NCBI RefSeq assembly: GCF_020783335.1
Contig: NZ_CP086068.1
Location: 310,001-374,000 of the forward strand
DNA from: Mucilaginibacter daejeonensis
GTDB lineage: Bacteria > Bacteroidota > Bacteroidia > Sphingobacteriales > Sphingobacteriaceae
Direction of reading: 5' to 3'
DNA: 64,000 bases
Shown here: in pieces, positions 6,715 to 15,630 of the stretch
Numbering within the stretch: position 1 is the stretch's first letter
Layout of the letters: each line of letters opens with the position of its first letter
Notes under the pieces: model-generated
Database searches by the model: none
What the model saw: only the letters and a program-made list of their open reading frames with translations
Told to the model about the DNA's origin: nothing
Position numbers and translations under genes: made by a program

Positions 6715-8853
6715 TTACGGCGCTTTTTGTAAACCTTCCCATTTTACTTTCCAGCTGCCATCTTTAGGGAAGCCTGGGTTGTCGCCTTTGCTGCCATCCC
6801 AACCGGCACACATCATGGCTACGGCCGCTAACAATCCGCCGTTACCGGGTAGATAGATCCGCAAACGGTCGTCCTGGTAATTATGGCCATTCACCAAATA
6901 AGTGTTGGTCTTGATGTTCATGAACAAAGCCTCCACCGCTCGTTTAGGGTCGTTCAATCGGGCAGCGGTCATGGCCACCATCGGGAAGTCCCAGCCCCAG
7001 GTATCTTTCCAGTCCCAGGTATCCCAGATCAGGTCGAAGGTCTTTTTCATCACCACGGTGTCCAACCTTTGGTTGTATGGCACCATGCCCAGGGCACCCA
7101 TCACCGAGGGATGGTCGGTCTTGAGTTTAGGGTCGGTGTATGAGTCGGGAGCGCTTTCGGTAGCCAGATACACGCCATTGGCCTGTGGTAAGGCCGATAG
7201 CTTTTTCATCACCTCGGCATAGCGTTGATCGGCCGGCATACCCAACCGTTGACGCCACTGTTGTGCGGTGTGCAGTGCCCAGTACCAGTATTGCAGTTCG
7301 TAGGTTGGGTTAAAGGTCTTTTCAGGGTCGAAACGTTCCTGCGCAGGTATCACGCCTTTGCCGAGTATATAGCGGTCCTTCTCTTTTTCATAATACGGGA
7401 AGGTGGCCATCATATCGGCCGTGCCCATAACCAGCTTTTGGTAGCGGGCCAGCGTTTGCGGAGTAGGGTGCGCCCGGTAAGCCAATTCAGCAAAATAAAT
7501 AAAGTGCGGCTGCTGCCAGATCAGGAACGCCCCCACCGATGATGGACTTTCGTTACCATCAGGGTCGGTCATTTTTTGCCAGCGGGCACCTTCATAGCCT
7601 TGGCGTTTAGCAATGCCTTTGGCCTTATCATACACATGGTCATACCATTGCATGCTTTTTTCCATGATCTGCGGGCGGCCCCACAATGCAAAGTGGATAC
7701 CGTGCCACCAGTGCATCTCCAAATGCGGTTTACCGTACCAGCTGTTGTAGGTCAGGCCGGTCTCCTGCGGTGGCTGCGAGCCTGCGCACTGCACTTTGGT
7801 CAAATACTGCGACAGGATGATGCGACGCTCCAATTCCTTGGCACGAGGATCAGTGCTGCCTGCAAGGTCCACCGCGCCACCACTTTGCCAAAACGCTTTC
7901 CAATAGTGCGTGCTGTTGGCTTGCACGGCAGCGAAAGCAGGTAAATCGTTCACTTTTTTTGGAGTGAACAGGCAACTGAATCTTAAGGTGCCCGTGCTTT
8001 TGTTAGGGGTCAATACAAATTCATGCGCGGCGGCATTCTTCACCTGCGCGGCACCCTCCCAAGCCATCTCGGTAAAATAAGCGTTTGTATCTAACTGATG
8101 CCTGATCACCGCCAGCTGAGGCCGTTGCATCATGATGGATGAGCTGTGCTTTTGAGGGTCCTTATAGTTATCTCCCGCATCGGCAAATTCATTGGTAGGT
8201 AATGGGAACTTGAGCTTAACCTTCAATCGGCCTTGTTTCACGAGGTCGCTTTGTATGCTAAAGGCCACCATATCCTGTTGCTGATGAGCCGTGGTGCTCA
8301 CTTTTACGGGCGTACCCTCAAAAGTAAAAGAGCTGGTGATATTGCCCGACCACAGGTCGAGGTGCTGATCGATGTTCTTGATATCATCTGCCGTTGCTGT
8401 CTCGCCATTCTTTTTAGTGAGCAGCAAGCCCAGATTGCCCAGTTGTAAACGGTGAACGTTCTGCCTGAACCAATCGGCCGCTTTTTTATTACGCTCAGGT
8501 GTTTTGATCTGTACCGAATAGGTCACATCGCGGCCGTTCAGGCTGTATGTCTTTAGGGTCTCTTCAAATTTGTATCTGGCAGTGTCTTTAAAGCTATGCC
8601 AGCCCCATTCGCTTTGAGTACCCAGCGGTACGCCCTTATCGTACAGGGTCGGGAAGGTCTGCATGCCGGTACCATCCACCGTGAAAGCGAATTTGCCGTT
8701 ACCAACCGTCAACGAGGCGAGCGGGTCCATGGCTTTAACGGTCACGTTGTGGCGTTTGACCAGCTTTTCACGGTCGATACGCTGGGCTATGGTGCCCGTG
8801 GCTATAACAGAAAGGCCTATGCAGGCAATAAGATATTTGCTGATGATCTTCAT
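6715..8853 (-). CDS. Secreted six-hairpin glycosidase-like protein
   Basis: A 712-residue protein with a signal peptide (MKIISKYLIACIGLSVIATG, cleavage near TIA-QR). The N-terminal part (about 25-310) looks like the beta-sandwich of GH65/GH95-type enzymes. The C-terminal part (about 330-700) looks like an (alpha/alpha)6 barrel: HLEMHWWHGIHFALWGRPQI, GYEGARWQKMTDPDGNESP, QPHFIYFAELAYRAHPTP and DTWDWKDTWGWDFPMVA. The Glu and Asp in these loops are plausible catalytic residues but are not proven. It should act on a glycan in the periplasm or at the cell surface. It begins three bases after the upstream DUF4450-like gene ends, so the two are one operon. Substrate and exact GH family cannot be set from sequence alone. 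Confidence 0.75.
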   Translation of the reverse strand: MKIISKYLIACIGLSVIATGTIAQRIDREKLVKRHNVTVKAMDPLASLTVGNGKFAFTVDGTGMQTFPTLYDKGVPLGTQSEWGWHSFKDTARYKFEETLKTYSLNGRDVTYSVQIKTPERNKKAADWFRQNVHRLQLGNLGLLLTKKNGETATADDIKNIDQHLDLWSGNITSSFTFEGTPVKVSTTAHQQQDMVAFSIQSDLVKQGRLKVKLKFPLPTNEFADAGDNYKDPQKHSSSIMMQRPQLAVIRHQLDTNAYFTEMAWEGAAQVKNAAAHEFVLTPNKSTGTLRFSCLFTPKKVNDLPAFAAVQANSTHYWKAFWQSGGAVDLAGSTDPRAKELERRIILSQYLTKVQCAGSQPPQETGLTYNSWYGKPHLEMHWWHGIHFALWGRPQIMEKSMQWYDHVYDKAKGIAKRQGYEGARWQKMTDPDGNESPSSVGAFLIWQQPHFIYFAELAYRAHPTPQTLARYQKLVMGTADMMATFPYYEKEKDRYILGKGVIPAQERFDPEKTFNPTYELQYWYWALHTAQQWRQRLGMPADQRYAEVMKKLSALPQANGVYLATESAPDSYTDPKLKTDHPSVMGALGMVPYNQRLDTVVMKKTFDLIWDTWDWKDTWGWDFPMVAMTAARLNDPKRAVEALFMNIKTNTYLVNGHNYQDDRLRIYLPGNGGLLAAVAMMCAGWDGSKGDNPGFPKDGSWKVKWEGLQKAP

Positions 8854-8856
8854 TAC

Positions 8857-11800
8857 TTAATTAGCTTGGTGGTTGAGCAGGGTGATACCCATCAGACCGA
8901 TCACCACATCGTTGGTGATGGCCCGCAATTCAAGGTCCTTTAGTTTTTTATCAGGGTCAAGGCACAGGTCCAATACCGAGGCGGCCCCGCCTTCGATACC
9001 TTTGTTGGAAAAGCCTTTGATCGGATGGTAAGTGATATCGCTATTCAGGACCTTGCCGGTCTTGAGGCTGATGCGTAAAGGCTTGGCTGCTCCCGGATCG
9101 AATGCCTGGCCATTGTCATCATAGTCCTGCTCGATCGGCCACCAATTTTGCGGGTTGCGGAGTGGTAGTACTGCCAAAGAGCCATCGGTATAGTGGACGA
9201 TCACCTCACCGTTGATCATGCGACTTTGCATTGGGTTGGTCGACCCGGCCATTAACAGGTAAGCATGTGAGGCCGAACCGCTCAAAGGTATCTTGACGCT
9301 GCGCGGGTAATTGTCCCACTGCGACGTGAAGGCAATATTCTTTCCTGCGCCGCCGGGCGTACTGAAACTGATCTTTTGAGAAAGGTCAAAGATGTTCTTA
9401 TCGCCTGCGGCCTTTCTTAACCCGCTATCGTCGATCTCGGCAGTCGTGAGCGGGTAGCACCAGTTACCAATGCCTTGAGTTGGCAGTTGCAGCGTTACGC
9501 TTTTAGGCCTTGGTGACAAGTATTGGTTGGTAAAAATGTGGCCCACTTCATCATTAAAGTAGTTGTTCATCTCTACCGGTTTGCCGGGGTTGGTGTTAGT
9601 AAGCCGCCAGTTAATGATGGTGGTGTCAGTCACCTTGCCATCGTAGGTGAGGCGGATGTGGTTGCTGCCCGGCACCAGGTATTTTGCGGCGACAATTAAC
9701 TCCTCCGAGGCCTGTGTACCTTTTAACGGTTGTATTATGTTGTAGACCACATCCAACTCAGGGTTCACCTGTACTTTGGCCTGGGTAGGAGCACCATAGT
9801 TATATATGCTAAAGCGTAACTCACTTTCAGGCTGCTCTTTGTCGAATTGCACCGCTAAAGCATTGGCATGAATAGCGATGTTAAGCGGTTGCCACCACGT
9901 CAAGGCGCCTTGTTGTAGCTGTACAAAGGCGGTGTGTTTGCCCTCCATTGGCCTTACCGAATAGGTGAATTGTTTGCCTTTGATGCTCTCAATGGTCAGG
10001 ATACCCTGTGGGTCTTTAATGTTCAGGATCTTGGCATTCTTGAAGCTGTGCGTGTAAGCATTTCCGGCTATGCAGGTTAGTTCAGCGGCGGTAGCTTCGG
10101 GAGTTACATCGGCCCAGGTCACGCTGATGGCGTAACGTTTTTGTTTGCCGGCATTGACCTGGATCACCGGCTCCCCAACGGCCGAGGCCAGCACCTGACA
10201 TTTTACCGGCTTGCCATTGACCGTGACTGACCTGATCTGCGTGGTACGAGCGCGAAGCTGCAACAGCAGGTCCGTTGGTGTAGGTAAGCTGGTAGCGATG
10301 GTATAGTGATCGGCCGCACCGATCTTTTTAAAGTCAAATTGGATGTCAGGCACTTTTAACGATGCATACTTCCAATCGGTAGGGAAGCCGGGTTTGATGG
10401 TCAGTGTACCTTTGAACAGGTCGGGGGTAATGCCGAACAAGCCTTCTACCAGTGTACGTGCCGACATGCCGATCGGGTCGGCAAAGTCGCGGTACAACTC
10501 GCCGCGTACAGCATCATAGAACGACAATTGCTGAAAATTACCCGGACTTGCACCAAGGTACATGCTTTCGATCAGCGTGCTTTTCCACAGGTCGAAACCC
10601 TTGTCGGCCCGGTTACCCTGCCAATAAGCTAAGGCGGTATGCATATTCTCGGCCATGGCCACATTATTGAGCGACCAGGTGTAAGGCAGCCAGTTGGTAG
10701 TGCTTAATATCTCGTAGCTGCCGCTCAACCCACGGGCCTGCACAGGTATGTGCGGTATCTCGTTATCAATGTAGCGTAAGCTTTGGTAGGCCTGAAAAGC
10801 ATCGGGCAAACCCTCATCTATCGCGTGATAAATGGTCCACACACCTGGTGTAGTGTGCAGCAACTCGTTACCCAGCAGGTCTTTGAACTCAGCATAAGTG
10901 CCTTTTCCAGGCATCCACAGTTGAGTGCGTACCGCGCGGGTGATCTTAGTAGCCTCCTGTTCGTACGGTTTGGGGTCGTCGCCTACCAGTTTGGCTAATT
11001 GGGCGGCCATCAGGTTAGCCCGGTAGTTGTAGGCTGATGAATGCGTAACGCCGCCACCGCTATACTGCAAGGCATCACTTGCCCAAATACAGCAATAGGC
11101 ATCATAAAGGCCATCGCCGTCATGGTCGTAATTGCGTTTTTCCCAGTACAAGTGGCGTTTGATGGTGGGCCACAGCTTCCTTACCTCAGTAACATCGCCG
11201 GTCCATTTAAAGTGGGTCAACATCTGGTCAATGAACACGAGATTCATATCATAATGATGTGGGCGGATATCGCCGTTAGGATTACGGCTGATATACCCGC
11301 TGCTGAACATGGAGTTACCCAGCTTTTCCTGCTGGCGGGCCAGGTGCAAAGTTGTATCCGCCACGATCGGTCCGCTTTCGGGAGTAGTGATCTGCGATAG
11401 GGCGTAGCTGCTGAAATGTTTAGAAGCGCGGTCATGCCAGCCCAACGGGTCGGCCACGTAAGCGCCCCGCCAGGCGGGTAAACGCATGCGCCAGGCCACA
11501 GCGCCATGTAAATAGGAGGGGTCTTCCCAAATGGCATCTGCCGCAACGGCCAGCGCGCCACCTAAAGTGTTGAGGTGAGCATCGGGCGTGTGCAGTTGTA
11601 CGCGTGCCGTCAATTTTTGACGTGCCGCCTCTGCATCAGCCATCAGTTTCGGTACTTCGGCATATTGATAATTACGCTGTCCCGGACCGATCAGCCAGTA
11701 CAACGGTGATGCTGTAGGTTCGACCACGCCGCAGATCACTGGCTGGTCGCTCTTTTTTGAATCATATAGAGCAGAAGGAGTGCTTTGCTGAACGGCATCG

Positions 11801-12561
11801 ACCAGCTTAACATCTGAACCAGAGGGAACGATACCCGTGATCAGCTTTTTGCTTTCTGTTGTCTCGTTTTTTTTGTTAGGATTCTGATCATTCTCATATC
11901 GCGATGCCTCCGTGGCTGCTTTAGCGCTAAAGTTCAGGCCGAACGCGTTACCATTGATCTGGTAAGTGTTGTTGGCGCAGTACTCGGGCTTTAGATCGAA
12001 CGAAGACTCAGGATCGGCACCGATGTCTCCATCGCGCGAGAACTTTTTGCCGGTAGCACCACCATAGGCCCAAAGTATCCTTACATCAGGGTCGGCACCC
12101 TTTACCACCGCTTTCAACAATAAGATCTCATCCTTTGCGCCGGCAAGCACCTGTAACTCGATCACACCTTTACCTAATAGTTGATCATGTATGGTGTACA
12201 GCATGGATCCGGGGCGGTAGCGCGCCTCTATATGGTCGGCCTCGGTGAGCCATTTGCTTTGGCCGCCTTTAATGATCCCTAATTTCAGGTTGCCGCCCAT
12301 GCCGGGCAGGTACATGGCAAATTCGGGTAGGTCGCCGGCCTCGACCCTGAAAGCGGTATTGGTACCATAAATGGCTCGGTTGAAACGGCGGTTGCCGTTG
12401 TTGATCACAAAGTCGGTGCCGTCGGGCTTGTAACGTACCATGCGGTCTATCGCCTGCCATGGTGCACGCTGGGCATGGCTGGCAGGTGAGATGAGCATCA
12501 AGGTGATGCCTGGTAACCATAGGGCAAAGCTCGTTAACGCTTTTGAATATCTATTGAGCAT
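8857..12561 (-). CDS. Large secreted DUF4450-like six-hairpin glycosidase
   Basis: A 1234-residue protein taken from the ATG at 12561, because the next 30 residues (MLNRYSKALTSFALWLPGIT to SPASHAQ) make a good signal peptide; an upstream TTG at 12588 would only add nine residues. The N-terminal third fits DUF4450, and the middle (about 340-760) an (alpha/alpha)6 barrel, with WRGAYVADPLGWHDRASKHF, NPNGDIRPHHYDMNLVFIDQ, YDHDGDGLYDAYCCIWASDA and GLFGITPDLFKGTLTIKPGF. The C-terminal third is beta-rich with several Ig-like stretches. Proteins of this type sit in polysaccharide-utilisation loci. Here there is no SusC/SusD pair beside it, only the second glycosidase. Family assignment is from memory of the architecture; the substrate is unknown. 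Confidence 0.7.
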   Translation of the reverse strand: MLNRYSKALTSFALWLPGITLMLISPASHAQRAPWQAIDRMVRYKPDGTDFVINNGNRRFNRAIYGTNTAFRVEAGDLPEFAMYLPGMGGNLKLGIIKGGQSKWLTEADHIEARYRPGSMLYTIHDQLLGKGVIELQVLAGAKDEILLLKAVVKGADPDVRILWAYGGATGKKFSRDGDIGADPESSFDLKPEYCANNTYQINGNAFGLNFSAKAATEASRYENDQNPNKKNETTESKKLITGIVPSGSDVKLVDAVQQSTPSALYDSKKSDQPVICGVVEPTASPLYWLIGPGQRNYQYAEVPKLMADAEAARQKLTARVQLHTPDAHLNTLGGALAVAADAIWEDPSYLHGAVAWRMRLPAWRGAYVADPLGWHDRASKHFSSYALSQITTPESGPIVADTTLHLARQQEKLGNSMFSSGYISRNPNGDIRPHHYDMNLVFIDQMLTHFKWTGDVTEVRKLWPTIKRHLYWEKRNYDHDGDGLYDAYCCIWASDALQYSGGGVTHSSAYNYRANLMAAQLAKLVGDDPKPYEQEATKITRAVRTQLWMPGKGTYAEFKDLLGNELLHTTPGVWTIYHAIDEGLPDAFQAYQSLRYIDNEIPHIPVQARGLSGSYEILSTTNWLPYTWSLNNVAMAENMHTALAYWQGNRADKGFDLWKSTLIESMYLGASPGNFQQLSFYDAVRGELYRDFADPIGMSARTLVEGLFGITPDLFKGTLTIKPGFPTDWKYASLKVPDIQFDFKKIGAADHYTIATSLPTPTDLLLQLRARTTQIRSVTVNGKPVKCQVLASAVGEPVIQVNAGKQKRYAISVTWADVTPEATAAELTCIAGNAYTHSFKNAKILNIKDPQGILTIESIKGKQFTYSVRPMEGKHTAFVQLQQGALTWWQPLNIAIHANALAVQFDKEQPESELRFSIYNYGAPTQAKVQVNPELDVVYNIIQPLKGTQASEELIVAAKYLVPGSNHIRLTYDGKVTDTTIINWRLTNTNPGKPVEMNNYFNDEVGHIFTNQYLSPRPKSVTLQLPTQGIGNWCYPLTTAEIDDSGLRKAAGDKNIFDLSQKISFSTPGGAGKNIAFTSQWDNYPRSVKIPLSGSASHAYLLMAGSTNPMQSRMINGEVIVHYTDGSLAVLPLRNPQNWWPIEQDYDDNGQAFDPGAAKPLRISLKTGKVLNSDITYHPIKGFSNKGIEGGAASVLDLCLDPDKKLKDLELRAITNDVVIGLMGITLLNHQAN

Positions 12562-12798
12562 AAACAGATGGCGATGACCGGCAGGCAATGCACTGATCGG
12601 TCATCACATAATAGGTTTTAACTGTTGGCTAATAGATCTAAGGTGACAAAACGAGCCCTTATATCCAAATGGATCATCCCTGAACAGGATAGACAAGGAT
12701 GCCATCGTCGTGAAAATATTCAGTCCATTGGCCGGAGAAGCCCATCCGAAGAAACTGTTTATTAACGAGATAAAGCAGTCTGAAATATCCGGAAAAGC

Positions 12799-13545
12799 TT
12801 ATTTGATCGTGAAGGTGAGGATCTTTGAAGTTGTTTTATCAGACCCGTCATCGGTATCGATCTCAATGATGCCCACACCTTTGGCCGCGTAAAAATCTAT
12901 AGTGGTATCGCCACCAAAGCCAAGCAAGGTAACATGTAGTACCACCTGCGTATGTATCACGTTTGTATAGCTTTTACCTGATACCGTTTTGGAGATGTTC
13001 TTTTCAATGATCTTACCCGCATAAGTGCCCGTAACTAATGGGTTGCTCGGGATCGCCGTGCCACTCCAGGTGTAACCCACGGCCTGTGTATCATTCAGGA
13101 ATAGGATGTCGGAGGTCACATCGTCGGTGAACTCATTACTGTTGGCGTAGTAATTATTGTTATCTATCACATAATAGCTGGTATCCTTTGTAGTGGTACT
13201 GCGTTCGGCCAGCGCGGTATAGGTCTTGCCGCTGATAGTCTTGGTCTTGCCAGGCGCGCTGATGAAAGAGGTATCGATGATCTTACCGTTGGTGGTGTTC
13301 TGATAACTCCATGTTGAACCGGTGGTAAGCGGCTGGTAGTCGTTACCATTTGGCGTGCCACCGGTGCCCGTGCCTGATCCAGTTCCTGTTCCTGAACCGC
13401 TACCGGTGCCCGACCCTGAACCGGTGCCTGACCCCGGAAGGGTAGTGGCCGATACGTTAGGTTTAAAATCGGAGCCTTTTTCACAGCTGGCTATAGTGAT
13501 GGCCAACGTGGCGATCAACAGGTATCGTAATAAGTTAGTGCTCAT
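12799..13545 (-). CDS. Putative lipoprotein with Gly-Ser-Thr repeat linker
   Basis: A 248-residue protein. The N-terminus LLRYLLIATLAITIASCEKG is a lipoprotein signal with Cys at about residue 21. Residues 38-63 are a low-complexity linker built of GSGTG units. The remainder is beta-rich (GSTWSYQNTTNGKIIDTSF, then GKSYTNVIHTQVVLHVT and FYAAKGVGIIEIDTDDG). The layout suggests a surface or periplasmic lipoprotein with a flexible tether. No family was recognised with certainty. The 210 bases between it and the glycosidase gene hold no feature that can be supported. Confidence 0.75.
   Translation of the reverse strand: MSTNLLRYLLIATLAITIASCEKGSDFKPNVSATTLPGSGTGSGSGTGSGSGTGTGSGTGTGGTPNGNDYQPLTTGSTWSYQNTTNGKIIDTSFISAPGKTKTISGKTYTALAERSTTTKDTSYYVIDNNNYYANSNEFTDDVTSDILFLNDTQAVGYTWSGTAIPSNPLVTGTYAGKIIEKNISKTVSGKSYTNVIHTQVVLHVTLLGFGGDTTIDFYAAKGVGIIEIDTDDGSDKTTSKILTFTIK
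13362..13440 (-). repeat. Coding tandem repeat of GSGTG units
   Basis: Short degenerate units of the type CCGGTGCC, CCTGTTCC and CCTGAACC repeat through this stretch and encode the Gly-Ser-Thr linker of the lipoprotein. Such tracts can vary in length by slippage. Confidence 0.7.
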
Positions 13546-13683
13546 ATAGTTGCAGGTATAAAGTTAATTCGTTTCTCTGGAAATTGCCATTGAATGTCTT
13601 TATTTTATTTTGAAACTTAATATATGACACATGCCAACGCTGTATTAGCCTCAATATCAACTTAAAAAATGTTAACCGGGTTC

Positions 13684-13713
13684 TTGTAAATTAAACATTT
13701 ACCCGTATCTTTG
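13684..13713 (+). promoter_or_regulatory. Bacteroidota promoter of the rplM operon
   Basis: TTG at 13684-13686, a 19-base spacer, then TATCTTTG at 13706-13713, which fits the TAnnTTTG -7 box. Just downstream CCCG-AATTA-CGGG (13718-13730) can form a small hairpin in the leader, possibly part of ribosomal-protein feedback; this last point is speculation. Confidence 0.65.
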
Positions 13714-13767
13714 CGGTCCCGAATTACGGGGTATAATGAACTGTTTAATTAAATTAATTTAAAGCAA

Positions 13768-14211
13768 GTGAATACGTTAAGTTACAAAACTGTCTCGGCC
13801 AACAAAAAGACCGTTAACAAACAATGGGTTGTTGTTGACGCGCAAGGCGAGATTTTGGGGCGCTTGACCTCTAAGATCGCTGCGATCATCAGAGGGAAAC
13901 ACAAACCAGGCTTCACTCCAAACGTAGACTGCGGTGATAACGTGATCGTTATCAATGCAGACAAAGTAAAACTGACCGGGAACAAATTTGCCGACAAGCA
14001 GTATGTTTCATACACTGGTTACCCAGGTGGTCAACGTTTTATCTCTCCGAAGGAGTTGATGGCTAAATTCCCTGAGCGCGTTATCGAGAAAGCCGTTCGT
14101 GGTATGTTACCTAAGAACCGTTTAGGCCGTGCTATCTATGGCAACCTGCACGTTTATGCTGGTGCCGAGCATCCACACGCCGCTCAAAACCCTACAACCA
14201 TTAACTTTTAA
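13768..14211 (+). CDS. rplM: 50S ribosomal protein L13
   Basis: A 147-residue protein with the L13 core: GEILGRLTSKIAAIIRGKHK, then PNVDCGDNVIVINADKVKLT, YTGYPGGQRF, VRGMLPKNRLGRAIYGNLHV and YAGAEHPHAAQNP. L13 is an early assembly protein of the large subunit. The only sensible start is the GTG at 13768; there is no ATG nearby. It is the first gene of rplM-rpsI-rpsB(-tsf), 19 bases before rpsI. Confidence 0.97.
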   Translation: MNTLSYKTVSANKKTVNKQWVVVDAQGEILGRLTSKIAAIIRGKHKPGFTPNVDCGDNVIVINADKVKLTGNKFADKQYVSYTGYPGGQRFISPKELMAKFPERVIEKAVRGMLPKNRLGRAIYGNLHVYAGAEHPHAAQNPTTINF

Positions 14212-14230
14212 TTTTTAAAGGAGAAAAAAA

Positions 14231-14617
14231 ATGCCAACAACTAACACTTCAGGCAGAAGAAAAACAGCTGTTGCCCGCGTTTATTTGAACGATGGTAACG
14301 GTGCCCTTACCGTTAACGGTAAAGATTACAAAGAATACTTCCCTACCTTGCCTTTACAGTACGTAGCCACTCAATCGTTACTGGTATCAGGCTCAGAGGG
14401 TAAATTTGATATCACTGTAAATGTTGCCGGTGGTGGTGTAAAAGGACAGGCTGAGGCCGTTCGTTTAGCCATTGCTAAAGCTATTGTTGAACTTGATGCT
14501 GAAAAGAAACCTGCATTGCGTGCTAAAGGCTTAATGACCCGTGACGATCGTATGGTCGAGCGTAAGAAACCAGGCCGCCGCAAAGCCCGCAGAAGATTCC
14601 AATTCAGTAAACGTTAA
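14231..14617 (+). CDS. rpsI: 30S ribosomal protein S9
   Basis: A 128-residue protein with the S9 fold: SGRRKTAVARVYLNDGNGAL, LLVSGSEGKFDITVNVAGGG and GQAEAVRLAIAKAIV. The C-terminal tail RKKPGRRKARRRFQFSKR ends in the Lys-Arg that reaches the decoding-site tRNA in known structures. The start ATG follows AAAGGAGAAAAAAA, a clear Shine-Dalgarno. Second gene of the ribosomal operon. Confidence 0.97.
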   Translation: MPTTNTSGRRKTAVARVYLNDGNGALTVNGKDYKEYFPTLPLQYVATQSLLVSGSEGKFDITVNVAGGGVKGQAEAVRLAIAKAIVELDAEKKPALRAKGLMTRDDRMVERKKPGRRKARRRFQFSKR

Positions 14618-14638
14618 TTTTTTAAGGAGGACACAACA

Positions 14639-15487
14639 ATGGCAAGAACAACATATCAGGACCTACTTGATGCAGGTGTACACTTTGGTCACCTTACCCG
14701 TAAATGGGATCCGAAAATGGCTCAGTACATTTTCATGGAGCGTAATGGCATCCACATCATTGACCTGAACAAAACATTAACTAAAGTTGAAGAAGCTGCT
14801 TCAGCTATCAAACAGATCGTAAAATCAGGCCGTAAGGTATTATTTGTTGCTACCAAGAAGCAAGCAAAAGATATCGTTGCCGAGCAAGCTAAATCTGTTA
14901 ACATGCCTTTCGTTACCGAGCGTTGGTTAGGTGGTATGTTAACTAACTTCGCTACCGTACGTAAGTCGATCAAAAAGATGTCTAACATCGACAAATTGAC
15001 CAAAGACGGTACTTACAGCAACCTTTCTAAGAAAGAGCGTTTGATGATCCAGCGTGAGCGCGTTAAGTTAGAGTCACTTTTGGGTGGTATCTCTGACCTG
15101 AACCGTTTACCAGCTGCCTTGTTCCTGATCGACGTTAAGAAAGAGCACATCGCTGTTTCAGAAGCGTTGAAATTGAACATCCCTACCTTTGCAATGGTAG
15201 ATACTAACTCTGATCCATCTAACATCGATTTCCCTATCCCGGCTAACGATGATGCTACCAAATCGATCTCATTGATCACTGGTGTTATCATCCAGGCTAT
15301 TCAGGAAGGTTTAGATGAGCGCAAGCGCGAAAAAGAGGACGAAGCTGAAAAAGAAGCAGCGGCATCAAAAGCTAAGGCTGATGGTGGCGAAGCTACTGAA
15401 GGTCGTCGTCGTCGTGCTGGTGCAGTAACTGCTGAGGCCGAGACCGAAGCTCCTGCTGCTGAAGCTACCGAAAGCACCGAAGAGTAA
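14639..15487 (+). CDS. rpsB: 30S ribosomal protein S2
   Basis: A 282-residue protein. Core motifs are MARTTYQDLLDAGVHFGHLT, KWDPKMAQYIFMERNGIHII, ERWLGGMLTNFATVRKS and IDVKKEHIAVSEALKLNIPT. The core ends near residue 225. A Glu/Ala-rich acidic extension of about 55 residues follows, broken by a basic GRRRRAG patch; such tails are common in Bacteroidota S2. The start has a strong AAGGAGG Shine-Dalgarno eight bases upstream. The gene is 21 bases after rpsI. Confidence 0.97.
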   Translation: MARTTYQDLLDAGVHFGHLTRKWDPKMAQYIFMERNGIHIIDLNKTLTKVEEAASAIKQIVKSGRKVLFVATKKQAKDIVAEQAKSVNMPFVTERWLGGMLTNFATVRKSIKKMSNIDKLTKDGTYSNLSKKERLMIQRERVKLESLLGGISDLNRLPAALFLIDVKKEHIAVSEALKLNIPTFAMVDTNSDPSNIDFPIPANDDATKSISLITGVIIQAIQEGLDERKREKEDEAEKEAAASKAKADGGEATEGRRRRAGAVTAEAETEAPAAEATESTEE

Positions 15488-15500
15488 TATAATCTTGTTA

Positions 15501-15557
15501 AGAGTTGCGGGTAGTGTGTTTTAGGCGTTATGCTTACGATATACTGTTCGCAACTCT
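15501..15557 (+). promoter_or_regulatory. Long-loop inverted repeat between rpsB and tsf
   Basis: AGAGTTGCG (15501-15509) is the perfect reverse complement of CGCAACTCT (15549-15557), with a 39-base loop. No T-run follows, so it is not a simple terminator. A possible -7 box TAATTTTG lies at 15593-15600. It may be an RNA structure that tunes tsf relative to rpsB. Confidence 0.5.
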
Positions 15558-15630
15558 AACATTTTAATAACATTAACAATAGTTGCAAAAGCTAATTTTG
15601 CAGCAAGTTACAACCCATAAAAAAACCAAG

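Noticed and set aside
13362..13440. Tandem repeat considered as a CRISPR or minisatellite.
   Set aside because: Units are too short and have no spacers; they encode a Gly-Ser-Thr linker in frame.
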